Shown in pieces: positions 19,638 through 27,881 of a stretch of 33,319 nt of DNA. A program made the position numbers and the translations under genes. The notes under the pieces are model-generated. The model saw only the letters and a program-made list of their open reading frames with translations. It ran no database searches and had not been told where the DNA came from. The number at the start of each line of letters is the position of its first letter. The stretch's first letter is position 1. Source of the stretch: Tritrichomonas foetus (Eukaryota; Parabasalia; Tritrichomonadida; Tritrichomonadidae); assembly GCA_001839685.1 (NCBI GenBank), contig MLAK01001127.1, positions 1-33,319 of the forward strand, written 5' to 3'.

Positions 19638-19885
19638 ATGTGTTATTTCTTTTTTTTTTTTTTTTTTTTTTGTTCCCTGATTTTGTCACAAAATTTTCAC
19701 AAAGTTTTTTTGTGGAAGATTTCAGGAATTTCTTTCAATGTAGTTGTATTTTACATCAGATAACTAGATTATATTATGAATAAAATGGTCTACAAAAGTT
19801 CTCGGAGAAAATAATTTGCATATCAAAACCATTTTTTGTAATCCTATTTTATGGCATATATAGATAGTTAAGGTGGTGTATTACG
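18555..19885. repeat. First copy of a 1331-bp duplicated block
   Basis: Bases 18555-19597 equal 19887-20929 and 19672-19885 equal 21004-21217, all at an offset of exactly 1332. Only the 74 bases between (19598-19671) differ, just before and into a poly-T run. The block ends one base before the N at 19886. It covers the C-terminal part of the giant helical protein gene and its 3' flank. Confidence 0.95.
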
Positions 19886-19886
19886 N
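19886..19886. other. Single N marking a contig join
   Basis: An undetermined base sits exactly between the two copies of the duplicated block. The sequence before it (ending GTATTACG) recurs as the end of the second copy at 21217. The sequence after it (GCAGAATTTG) recurs as the start of the first copy at 18555. This is what two overlapping contigs look like when placed end to end instead of merged. Confidence 0.9.
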
Positions 19887-20975
19887 GCAGAATTTGAAGG
19901 TTATACGAATTTGATTCTCACAACAAAACTCACGCCTGAATCCTTAAAAATTGCTGAAAAACTCTTGCTTTATTTGCTTAAGAATAAGTTATCGAATTTG
20001 TTGATTAAAAAAGGTTTAGATACTCAAATTCTAACGTATTATGCAATCGCCCCCTTTGTTTTTGCATCTGAAACTACAAGCAAAACAGAAGAAGAATTGA
20101 ATAATCCTGGAATTAAACAAGCATTCCAAGCAATCGCAACTTCACATAATATAGAATCTCTTAAAAATTTCCATGAAGCTGCTAAAAGAAACATTGTGTT
20201 TGAAAGCTTATTGAAATTCTATCAAACTATTTTGGTAATTGGTACCATTCCTCAAATAAAAGCAGCTGTAACACTTGCTTCACTTTTAGTTAGTGATCAA
20301 TTGATTGGAGATTTACAAATATTGAGTGATTTTTCACGAGAAGTAAATAAACACAAAGAATATGAACTTCAAGAATCAGTAAACTTTTTCTTATCATCAA
20401 TAATGATGAGATTTGCAGGTCAAATCCGCCATCCATCGAATAAAGCATCACAACAATTTCCTGAATTGTTTGGTGGACCGAAAATTTCAGAAATTCTTGA
20501 ATGGAGACCAAAAGAAAATGTTTTTGATATTTTCGAGAATGTTTCAACTTATCCTCCACTATTTTTAACTGATTTCTCACTTTATATTTCAAACTTTATG
20601 GCTGACTTAAAGAATGTTATGGAACAAATTAAAGTTCAGCCTTATTCGAAATGGGGTGATGAAATATTTGCTGGTCAGATTCAAGCAAAACCAGTTGAAC
20701 CTGTTCCAAAATTTGATCCAAAAGAAACTGAAACATTCTTCAGAACTCAAGAAGAAATTGACCAAATTCTGAAAAATCTGAAAAAAGTAACTCGAGCTAA
20801 AGCTCACAAAAATAATGCTCATGCAAAGATGTCACCTAATGATGATGCTGAAGATGAAGCTTTGAAATCTTGTACAATTGAATCATCCTTGTTTTGCCCT
20901 GATAAAGAATTGATAGATTCCATAGAAATCGGACTGACGTGTTTCGTTATGTTCTCGCTCATTTTTTTCGTCTGA
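19887..20975 (+). pseudogene. Duplicate C-terminal fragment of the giant helical protein, probable assembly artefact
   Basis: This open frame starts inside the second copy of the duplicated block and repeats the last 348 codons before the divergent end, without an N-terminus. The first in-frame ATG is at 19911. Its end differs from the full gene: after SIE it reads IGLTCFVMFSLIFFV and stops at 20975, while the full gene reads MHHICFPSIFPNK. It should not be counted as a separate gene. One of the two 3' ends is wrong, or they represent two alleles. The TAAATAAA at the first copy's stop is the more trichomonad-like end. Confidence 0.85.
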
Positions 20976-21217
20976 TTTTCGTTTTTTTTTTTTTTTTTTT
21001 TTCGTTCCCTGATTTTGTCACAAAATTTTCACAAAGTTTTTTTGTGGAAGATTTCAGGAATTTCTTTCAATGTAGTTGTATTTTACATCAGATAACTAGA
21101 TTATATTATGAATAAAATGGTCTACAAAAGTTCTCGGAGAAAATAATTTGCATATCAAAACCATTTTTTGTAATCCTATTTTATGGCATATATAGATAGT
21201 TAAGGTGGTGTATTACG
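19887..21217. repeat. Second copy of the 1331-bp block
   Basis: It is identical to 18555-19885 apart from 20930-21003. After 21217 the sequence continues into unique DNA (TACCATATAAATATCG), whereas the first copy stops at the N. The true genome probably contains this block once. Confidence 0.95.
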
Positions 21218-21362
21218 TACCATATAAATATCGTTCCATTTTGTTTGGTAAGTGAAGCCCAATATGATAATTAATCAAAAAGCGAACATAAAGAAACTAA
21301 TTGTTCTGTGATTAAATGTTTTGTTATACTTTTTCGAGAATCATGCATTTTTTCTATCGTAT

Positions 21363-21393
21363 TGAAAAGTGAAGGTCTCAAAATTCGACCACG
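21363..21393 (+). repeat. Left inverted repeat of the 749-bp element
   Basis: This 31-nt arm begins TGAAAAGTGAAGGTCTC and ends CGACCACG. It is the reverse complement of 22052-22082 except for one A/G difference near its inner end. Confidence 0.9.
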
Positions 21394-22051
21394 ATAATTG
21401 AAATAAAAAAAAAAATATGTAACTCGATGAATAATGAAGTTATCTTAAAAATTCTTGCGTAGAACTAATTTATTATTTATTAATGATATTAAGATAAAAT
21501 TTATTGGAAAAATAAAAAAGAATTATTTTTATTATTAATTTTTATGATTTCCAAAAAATGTTATTTATGTATCACTTAACTATACTGGGAATTTACTATT
21601 GGTAATTCATGGTTTGGTTATTCTTCAGTCTTCAAATTCTTCTACCAGCATGCCAGAGCCGTAGAATCAAACTGTTGACAAATTTTACTTTTGCAATACA
21701 TTTACTTAACCGATTAGAATAAAATCCAAATGATTCATTTCCCTGGTTGAGTTCCAAAAAATGGAATTTTGTTTCATAAATTATTTACTTCGGAAAAAGT
21801 TTCTGTGACTATGTGAAACATGTGATGAATTCATTCTGAACAGTTTTTTATGTGCATTTGTTGAGCATTTCTAAATAGCTCCAATATTAAAATCTTATTC
21901 ATTGATCAAGATTATTTTTCATTTGTTTGTCGATTGAGTGCGAAAAAGGAAGTTTCTTTTTTTAATGTTATACGTGTCAGAGTGATGAATATTCGCGATG
22001 CAGTCTGGAATAAACTGGATAAGATTTGTGATTGAGTACGTTTAAAATTAG

Positions 22052-22082
22052 CGTGGCCGAATTTTGAGACCTTCACTTTTCA
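22052..22082 (-). repeat. Right inverted repeat of the 749-bp element
   Basis: This 31-nt arm begins CGTGGCCG and ends CCTTCACTTTTCA. It pairs with 21363-21393 and lies 3 bp inside the right target-site duplication. Confidence 0.9.
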
Positions 22083-22093
22083 GTCCTTTTTCG

Positions 22094-22387
22094 GCGCTTC
22101 CACTTTTTTTCCATCAAAAACAAAAACAACTACTTTCAAAAAAAGTGATCATTTTCTCAACAAGAAGTAAATGAAAGTCAAATGAATGTAAAATGAATGT
22201 AATAGGAAAATATTTAAAGAAATTAACTAAAATAAATGAAATGACAAAAAAACAACAAAATAACAAAATAACAGAAAAAAAAAAAAGAAAATATTTATGA
22301 TTCTATTCTATAGATCTCAAAATAGATAAATAAATCTATNTAATACATTTAATACATTCAATACATTCAATACATTTAATAAATTTA
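22094..22387. repeat. BspA 3' flank repeat, copy 1
   Basis: Non-coding DNA 3' of the broken BspA copy closely matches 27595-27881 downstream of the intact BspA gene, and 33092-33285 at the window end. Shared landmarks include CCATCAAAAACAAAAACAAC, then GTGATCA, then AATGAATGTAATAGG and CTATAGATCTCAAAATAG. Homopolymer and AT-repeat lengths differ between copies. Confidence 0.85.
22341..22386. repeat. AT-rich 10-nt tandem repeat beside an N
   Basis: Four to five degenerate units of AATACATT(T/C)A follow the N at 22340. The equivalent place by the intact gene (about 27848-27878) has fewer units. The N may mark a collapsed or unresolved repeat. Confidence 0.6.
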
Positions 22388-23150
22388 ATTAATTTACATT
22401 TATATCCATATTTCTTCAAATCTTTCAAAATGTAATGATATGGTGAATATTCATTCTTTCATTTTGAAAGGATCATTTCAATAATTTCGTTCATTGTTTC
22501 TGTTTCTTGCATTGTTGCAGTTGCAGTTTCTGTTGCCGTTGAAGTTTCTGTGATCGTGTCGATTGATGTTTCACGTTCACTCAAAATAGATGCTTCACTT
22601 GGATCACTTGGATCACTTGTTTCAATAAAAACAACTGGAATACCACAAAAGGTATGTTTAGTATAATTTCGAAAAACATAAATAACATTAATACTGAAAA
22701 TATCATTTGATGTACATGTTGGTTCTGTGTCTCCTAAGAAAATAATTTTCTCAAGTTTATTTATACTTGAAAATGCTCCATCTTCGATTCTAGTTAGTGT
22801 TTTAGGATGAATCAATTGACCAATGAAATTAGAACATTTTGAAAAAGCATCTGAACCAATAATTTGTAATGATTTTGATAAAATTAAACGTCCATTAAAA
22901 CCTAAACATGATTCAAAACTATAAGATTCAATAGTTGTAACAGAATCTGGGATAATTAATGATCCTACAAAATTATGACAAAATTCAAATGCATTTTCAC
23001 CAATTGTTTTCAAATTATTCGATAATGTTAAACCTCCATTAAAACCGTAACATCCAGAAAATGCATCGTGTTGAATTTCAATAATTGAATCGGAAATAGT
23101 TAATGATCCTGTGAAAGATGAACATTATCCACTTGCTGAAGGATCAATAC
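22388..23150 (-). pseudogene. Broken BspA-like leucine-rich-repeat gene
   Basis: This is a decayed paralogue of the intact BspA gene at 27882-30473. It lacks the start, the signal peptide and most of the N-terminal domain: homology begins near the parent's SIGPSASKS (residue 59). An in-frame TAA stands at 23125-23127, where the parent has a serine codon. An open stretch of LRR_5 units follows (KTIGENAFEFCHNFVGSLII...), then the Ser/Thr/Glu stalk, ending at 22459 with ILSK. The parent's long stalk and membrane helix are deleted. The terminal codons (FERFEEIWI in the parent) survive at 22388-22433 but out of frame. Only one set of repeats is present, and it switches from block-1-like (SYSFESCLGFNGRLILSKSLQIIGS) to block-2-like sequence (GAFSSINKLEKII). 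Confidence 0.85.
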
Positions 23151-23274
23151 TGTTTTCATCGTGAACATTTAAGGTCAAATGAAAAGTCAAATTAATGAAA
23201 AGTTTTCAGTGAACAGTATGTTTCCCTTTGGTTTTTCTTTTGAATGTAATCAACTATATAATGACAGAAAAAGT

Positions 23275-23279
23275 TCACT
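23275..23279 (+). promoter_or_regulatory. Candidate initiator for the inositol kinase gene
   Basis: TCACT matches TCA(+1)Y(T/A); its A at 23277 lies 24 nt before the ATG at 23301. Confidence 0.4.
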
Positions 23280-23300
23280 TTATCTTATCAACACAATAAA

Positions 23301-24200
23301 ATGTCTGACAAGCCAATCAGGATTGCTGTTTTTATTCCAGAATTCAAATGGGAACGAATGAACCTTCATCAAGTTAAACCAGAAACCCACGGAGTCGAAC
23401 TCGTTTCAGTCAATCTCGAAGCCGATTTATCCTCGTTCGACGGAATCCTTCATAAATTCACATATCAGCTTGTCGACGGACACGAATCCGATGTCCGACG
23501 AATTTCTGAATACGCCAAATCACGTCCAGGCTTCATCGTTATTGAGCCCATCGATAATATCCGTATTTTTGTCGACCGTTTAGTTCTACAGAACTTTTTG
23601 AAGCAACATCCACTTCCGCCGTGTGTTGAATACGTTGAAGGAGTCGAAATTTCAAACCAAAGTCAACCAAATAATATTTCATTCGATTTTCCATACATTT
23701 TGAAGCCAGTTCATGCCTGCGGGACCGCCGATAGCCACTCAATTCAAATCATCCACAATGAAGAGCAACTTTCAAAAGTGCAAAATAATAATAATTGTCA
23801 ATTGTTAGCTTTTCCGTTTGTTCCACACTATGGAGTAGTCTTTAAAGTTTATTCGCTTGCAGGCGAAATTGTAATGAGGTCCTCAGGCTCTCTCGTTTTG
23901 CGCAATAAAGAAGCGACCGCTTTTGATTCACAAAAGCCGCTTCCAGACGATCTCGCAAATGAAGCGTTTGCTGCTTCGCAGGCCGAACAAATTGCACCGT
24001 CCATGGAAGAACTGAAGGCGATTTCTGACTCGCTTCAAAGGTCGACAGGCGTCCAACTGCTTGGATTTGACATCCTTCGAAGAGAATCTGATGGAAAATT
24101 GTGCCTGGTTGATTTTAACTACTTCCCATGCTTCAGGGGTGTTGAAGATGTTGCCGGAAAGTTTGCAAGATTCATCAAATCAAAAGCAGAAACTAAATAG
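23301..24200 (+). CDS. ITPK1: Inositol-tetrakisphosphate 1-kinase (Ins(1,3,4)P3 5/6-kinase)
   Basis: This 299-residue ATP-grasp enzyme should phosphorylate soluble inositol phosphates such as Ins(1,3,4)P3 and Ins(3,4,5,6)P4, feeding synthesis of higher inositol polyphosphates in the cytosol. Family marks appear in order: the N-terminal strand IRIAVFIP, the substrate-binding segment GILHKFT (His51-Lys52), YILKPVHACGTADSH (Lys135 and the glycine-rich loop, residues 132-146), HYGVVFKVYSLAGEIV (177-191), LLGFDILRR (253-261), and the metal-binding DFNYFP at 271-276 with Asp271 and Asn273. The length suits the protist and plant forms (about 310-330 residues). The first ATG has an initiator 24 nt upstream. 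The gene is richer in G+C than its neighbours and intact, although it lies between a broken BspA gene and a polymerase relic. Its reading frame shows no damage. Confidence 0.92.
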   Translation: MSDKPIRIAVFIPEFKWERMNLHQVKPETHGVELVSVNLEADLSSFDGILHKFTYQLVDGHESDVRRISEYAKSRPGFIVIEPIDNIRIFVDRLVLQNFLKQHPLPPCVEYVEGVEISNQSQPNNISFDFPYILKPVHACGTADSHSIQIIHNEEQLSKVQNNNNCQLLAFPFVPHYGVVFKVYSLAGEIVMRSSGSLVLRNKEATAFDSQKPLPDDLANEAFAASQAEQIAPSMEELKAISDSLQRSTGVQLLGFDILRRESDGKLCLVDFNYFPCFRGVEDVAGKFARFIKSKAETK

Positions 24201-24400
24201 AATGTTCAAAATAAAGAAAAGCTCTTTTTTCCAACTCATTCTTTTATTTTTGATTATATGATAAAAATTATGCTTAATGTTTAATTGGTTGGAATGAATG
24301 TTTCTATGATTGCTGAACAACAAAGAAAGAAAGCTATTGAACTCATTTATGTATTTATCAAAATTATTAAACATAATTAATTATTTTTATTTATACATAA

Positions 24401-26842
24401 ATGGAATTAAAATTAATTGAACCAATTAGAAATTATACTAAATAATTTAATACAACAGATGAATTCAACTTATGGTATTCCAAAAATAAAACTAGTATTG
24501 ATTCATTAACAGCCTATAAATTAAATAAGATGTATTATATTAAAGGTTATAAAATTACAAAAATAAAATGTGTTTTATGTTTAAAACGATTATAAGATAA
24601 AGTAAAAGAAGATGAAAAGAGACAAAAAGAATATTTAAATAATGATTCAACAATGGATAGTATATCATATAATAGTATTAGAAGAATTTTGATCGGGATA
24701 CATGGGAGAAATTTAAAATATAAAAAAAGCAATTAACGATGACAATCTTTATTTTAATATTTTAACATTTTTGAATAAATAAAATTCATCGAAATCTAAA
24801 TTAGATTATGATCGATATATAGTTAATGGATACAAAAATCAAGACATACATTTTAACTCAAAAGCAGATAAGAAAGGAAAACCATTGCGAGATGTAAGCA
24901 GAAATATTTCGTTTGAAGATTATGAAAATTTAAAGAATTAATTTCAAATAAACCAACATTATACAGAATTGATAATAATAAATGTCATGAAAAAAATAAA
25001 TTAAAACCTTGTTGTTTATACTACAATACATACAGAAATAAAAATGATCTTTAATAACTCGTATACATATTCAGTTAAGAAATTATACAGAAATTAACAA
25101 TTTAAACACATGAAAGCATACAATATATTAAGAAAAGGAATTAATTGTGGATTATCAAATGTATTTCAAAAATAAATTACTTTTCAATTATGATACCAAT
25201 GATTTAATGACTTATATAACATGAATTGATTTAATTCATTATATTCTTCAATTTCATCAGGAACAGCACATCCGTTCATTCAATACACAGGAAATAAAAT
25301 GAATATGCCCAGAAAGATAATATATTATATGAAAGTTGAAAGTGAAAAACAAAAGAAAAGAGCTTATGCAATCATTTTTAATAAAAGAAGATTTTTGAAT
25401 GATGAAAAGGACTCATCCCAAGAATTTAATGAAATGCCTTTATTCTTAGCAGAAGTTAAGGGACATATAGATCAAAAGTATTTAAATGAATATTTAGAAT
25501 TTAAGCCAATAATAAGAAATGTAAATATAATGAACAATGAAGAAACAATAGAAAAATTCTTGAATAATTCATGAATAATTACATGAAAAAAATGAAAAGA
25601 CTTCATTGAACAGATCAGAACGGAAATTAACAAATCTTTTAAATACAAATGGGGAATTTATGACATTTTCGAGTTATTACCTTTGATTTCTAATTGATAG
25701 ATGTTATTTTATCATTGATGATATAAAATCAAATACAACATTTACGAAACATACAGGATTTAATGATACTTTGATAATGAAGAAAAGAAAAGATATATTA
25801 AGCGGCTAAGTTAATGGATCTGAAAAATTTTATAAAATCATTTTAAACGGAAGTTATGGATATGATGGATTAAATAATGAAAAACATATTGTTCAAAATA
25901 TCAGAAAGCTATTTAAATGCTCGGAAAATTAAATGAAGTAAAGAAAGAAAAATATATAGTTTTGTTAACAAATTTAATTTCAGGAGAAATTGAAGATGAA
26001 AGTGCTTATTATTTAGTGTAAATGCAAAAGGTAATATGTAATACATACCTTCAGGAAGCATTATTTGCACTTAATAATGCCAAATATTGGATATTAAACT
26101 TTTTATATAAATTTATATATAAATGTTTCGATAAAAATAAGTTTCATATGACCCATATTGATACAGATGCATATTATTTTGCTATTTCTTGAAGCTATTT
26201 GTCAAAATGGAAGTGTATTAACAAAACAAACAATACAACTCAGACGATTCTTTAATGATTTACAAATGATAAATATTTATAAACATGCTTTAACCGGTCT
26301 TCATAATATAATGAAAGTTGAAAATAATTTAAGTCATTCATATTTACCATTTAATAAAGAATTTTAAACATCTTCATTAATTTTTATTCTTTGATTCATT
26401 AAAGAAGTAAGACGTTCTTAATGCAAGAAATTTAATTAAACGATATCAATTCATATCCAATATAGATACAAGAATTTTAAATGAAGATTATCAATTAAAT
26501 AATTGTACATTCACAAAACGAAAAGGTAAGTTAATTATATTTCATCAAGATGGTATTAATGAACATTTACCAAATAAAGAAACTGCCTACGATTACACAA
26601 ACAGAATGTATGGAATCAAAGAAGAAACACCTAACGAAAGCACTGATGAAAACAATGAGGGTTTCTCCCGAGATCTGTCTGATCTTGAAAACTTAAATGA
26701 ATCGTTGAATGATTTTCTCCAAATTTGCAAAAAAAACAATCATAAATTCAAAAGACATCTAATACATTTAAATGAACAAAAGAACGAAATGAAATTAATT
26801 AAAAATGAAAATGAAAAACTCAAAATATTCATATATAGTTGA
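24401..26842 (+). pseudogene. Relic of a protein-primed type B DNA polymerase (Maverick/Polinton-like)
   Basis: No intact frame remains, but pieces in all three plus-strand frames read in order as a type B DNA polymerase. The N-terminal piece starts at the ATG 24401 (MELKLIEPIRNYTK) and has in-frame stops at 24443 and 24593. Motif A reads FNSLYSSIS from 25230, with the expected preceding Asp lost by a one-base slip. It continues in frame to 25574 (FLAEVKGHIDQKYLNEYLEFKP). Motif B reads KFYKIILNGSYGYDG at 25825-25869. Motif C reads HIDTDAYYFAIS at 26154-26189, where the canonical DTDS has become DTDA. A 3' piece is open from 26411 to 26842. The order and spacing fit the protein-primed family found in Maverick elements, which are abundant in trichomonads. 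No integrase, packaging ATPase, protease or capsid gene was recognised nearby. Confidence 0.8.
26411..26842 (+). pseudogene. Open 3' piece of the polymerase relic region
   Basis: This frame is open for 143 codons without an early ATG (the first is at 26606) and begins DVLNARNLIKRYQFISNIDT. The second half is charged and coiled-coil-like (ESLNDFLQICKKNNHKFKRH, then Lys/Glu/Asn-rich to the stop). It could be the polymerase C-terminus or a neighbouring element gene fused by decay. It has no recognisable catalytic motif. Confidence 0.5.
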
Positions 26843-27068
26843 ATATGGGTGGCAAATTATAAATAAAATTTTCGAATTTCATATCTGAATATTGTATTGA
26901 TATTTTTTTTTGTTTTCGAAAATATAGAAAAAATAATGATGATCTATCTTCCTTAATAATACCATATTTAAAAAACAGAAATTCTCCTGTTTCATGATCC
27001 ATAACTTCTACATCATCTTCGATTACGACATTAGTAAATCTTCTTTGATCGAAGATATAGATCTAAAA
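26843..27068 (-). pseudogene. Possible coding remnant on the minus strand
   Basis: Read on the minus strand, this stretch gives an uninterrupted segment including FDQRRFTNVVIEDDVEVMD and HETGEFLFFKYGIIKEDRSS. Its amino-acid composition is more protein-like than the surrounding AT-rich DNA. It has no start codon; a TAG precedes it, and a plausible upstream piece (YDEFLDLYLRSKK) lies in another frame. It may be a fragment of a second mobile-element gene. The family is not recognised. Confidence 0.35.
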
Positions 27069-27881
27069 ATTCATCATATAAAAGTGACGTGAAAAGTCTA
27101 TAGGTGGTGTATATTCTCACTACTAAAAATATGGTAAATAAAATGGTACTCATTAGCAAAATCAATAATAAATTGAGAGAGATGTTTCGTAAAAATCTAG
27201 TTAAATTGAATGGTTTCTCTAGTGAAACTCAGAACTCTGCTTACTCGATTTTAGGAAAAATTTTGATAGATCACTGTTGATTTTAGCTGAGAAGCTAATC
27301 GTTATTTTAGGTAGTGAGTAATGGTATATCTATGTGATCCCAACAATTTATTGGAGGATCATAGGGTAGACATTTCAAATAGGAGGTGATGAGTTTTCTG
27401 ATTTTTTAAAGAAACAATTAATAAAGATTTAAATTATTAAAATCATTTCTAAACGATCATTAGAAATAGAATATTTGATATAATTATTAATTAATCAAAA
27501 AGCGAACATAACAAAACTAATGAAATTAATTGCTCTGTGATTGAATGTTTTGTAATACTTTTGTTATTTAATTTTGCTATACTTTTTCGACACGTCCACT
27601 TTTTTTTCCATCAAAAACAAAAACAACTACTTTCAAAAAAAGTGATCAATTTCTCAACAAGAAATAAATGAAAGTCAAATGAATGTAAAATGAATGTAAT
27701 AGGGAAATATTTAAAGAAATTAACTAAAATTAATTGAAATAAATGAAATGACAAAAAAACAAAACAACAAAATAACAGAAAAACAGAAAAACAAAGAAAA
27801 TATTGATGATTCTATTCTATAGATCTCAAAATAGATAAATAAATCTATTTAATACATTCAATAAATTTAATAAATTTACAT
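27069..27881. other. Non-coding flank containing the empty transposon site and BspA 3' flank
   Basis: No gene is seen. 27491-27590 resembles 21271-21336, and 27582-27589 is the uninterrupted CTTTTTCG target site of the 749-bp element. 27595-27881 is the second copy of the BspA 3' flank repeat. Confidence 0.65.
27595..27881. repeat. BspA 3' flank repeat, copy 2
   Basis: This copy lies directly after the stop of the intact BspA gene and aligns with 22094-22387 over nearly its whole length. High similarity in non-coding DNA points to recent segmental duplication or gene conversion. Confidence 0.85.

Larger units (their letters stand above)
21329..22093. mobile_element. Non-autonomous inverted-repeat transposon with 8-bp target-site duplication
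   Basis: The element proper is 21337-22085 (749 bp). Inverted repeats lie at 21363-21393 and 22052-22082. They match at 30 of 31 bases (arm begins TGAAAAGTGAAGGTCTC); the right arm is 3 bp from the element edge and the left arm 26 bp from it. The direct repeat CTTTTTCG flanks the element at 21329-21336 and 22086-22093. The paralogous locus carries this octamer once, at 27582-27589, and continues with matching flanks on both sides, so it is an empty site. The interior has no long ORF or transposase motif. An 8- to 9-bp duplication fits hAT or Mutator-like elements; the superfamily is not proven. Confidence 0.8.
21218..22387. other. Non-coding region with a transposon insertion and BspA 3' flank
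   Basis: No gene is seen. From 21271 to 21336 the sequence resembles 27491-27590. It is then interrupted by the inverted-repeat element and resumes at about 22086 as the conserved BspA 3' flank. A second N is at 22340, in front of an AT-rich 10-nt tandem repeat. Confidence 0.7.

Noticed and set aside
18958..20822. Pairs of identical minus-strand ORFs (100 and 71 codons) at 18958-19490 and 20290-20822
   Set aside because: They lie antisense to the giant helical gene and are duplicated only because the contig overlap is duplicated.
24180..24732. Minus-strand Phe/Leu-rich ORFs of 61-64 codons
   Set aside because: They are reverse shadows of AT-rich DNA and of the polymerase relic's N-terminal piece.
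25299..25574. A 91-codon ORF as an independent gene
   Set aside because: It continues polymerase motif A upstream in the same frame (from 25230) and is part of the type B polymerase relic.
26158..26367. A 69-codon ORF as an independent gene
   Set aside because: It overlaps motif C of the polymerase in a different frame and has no recognisable content.
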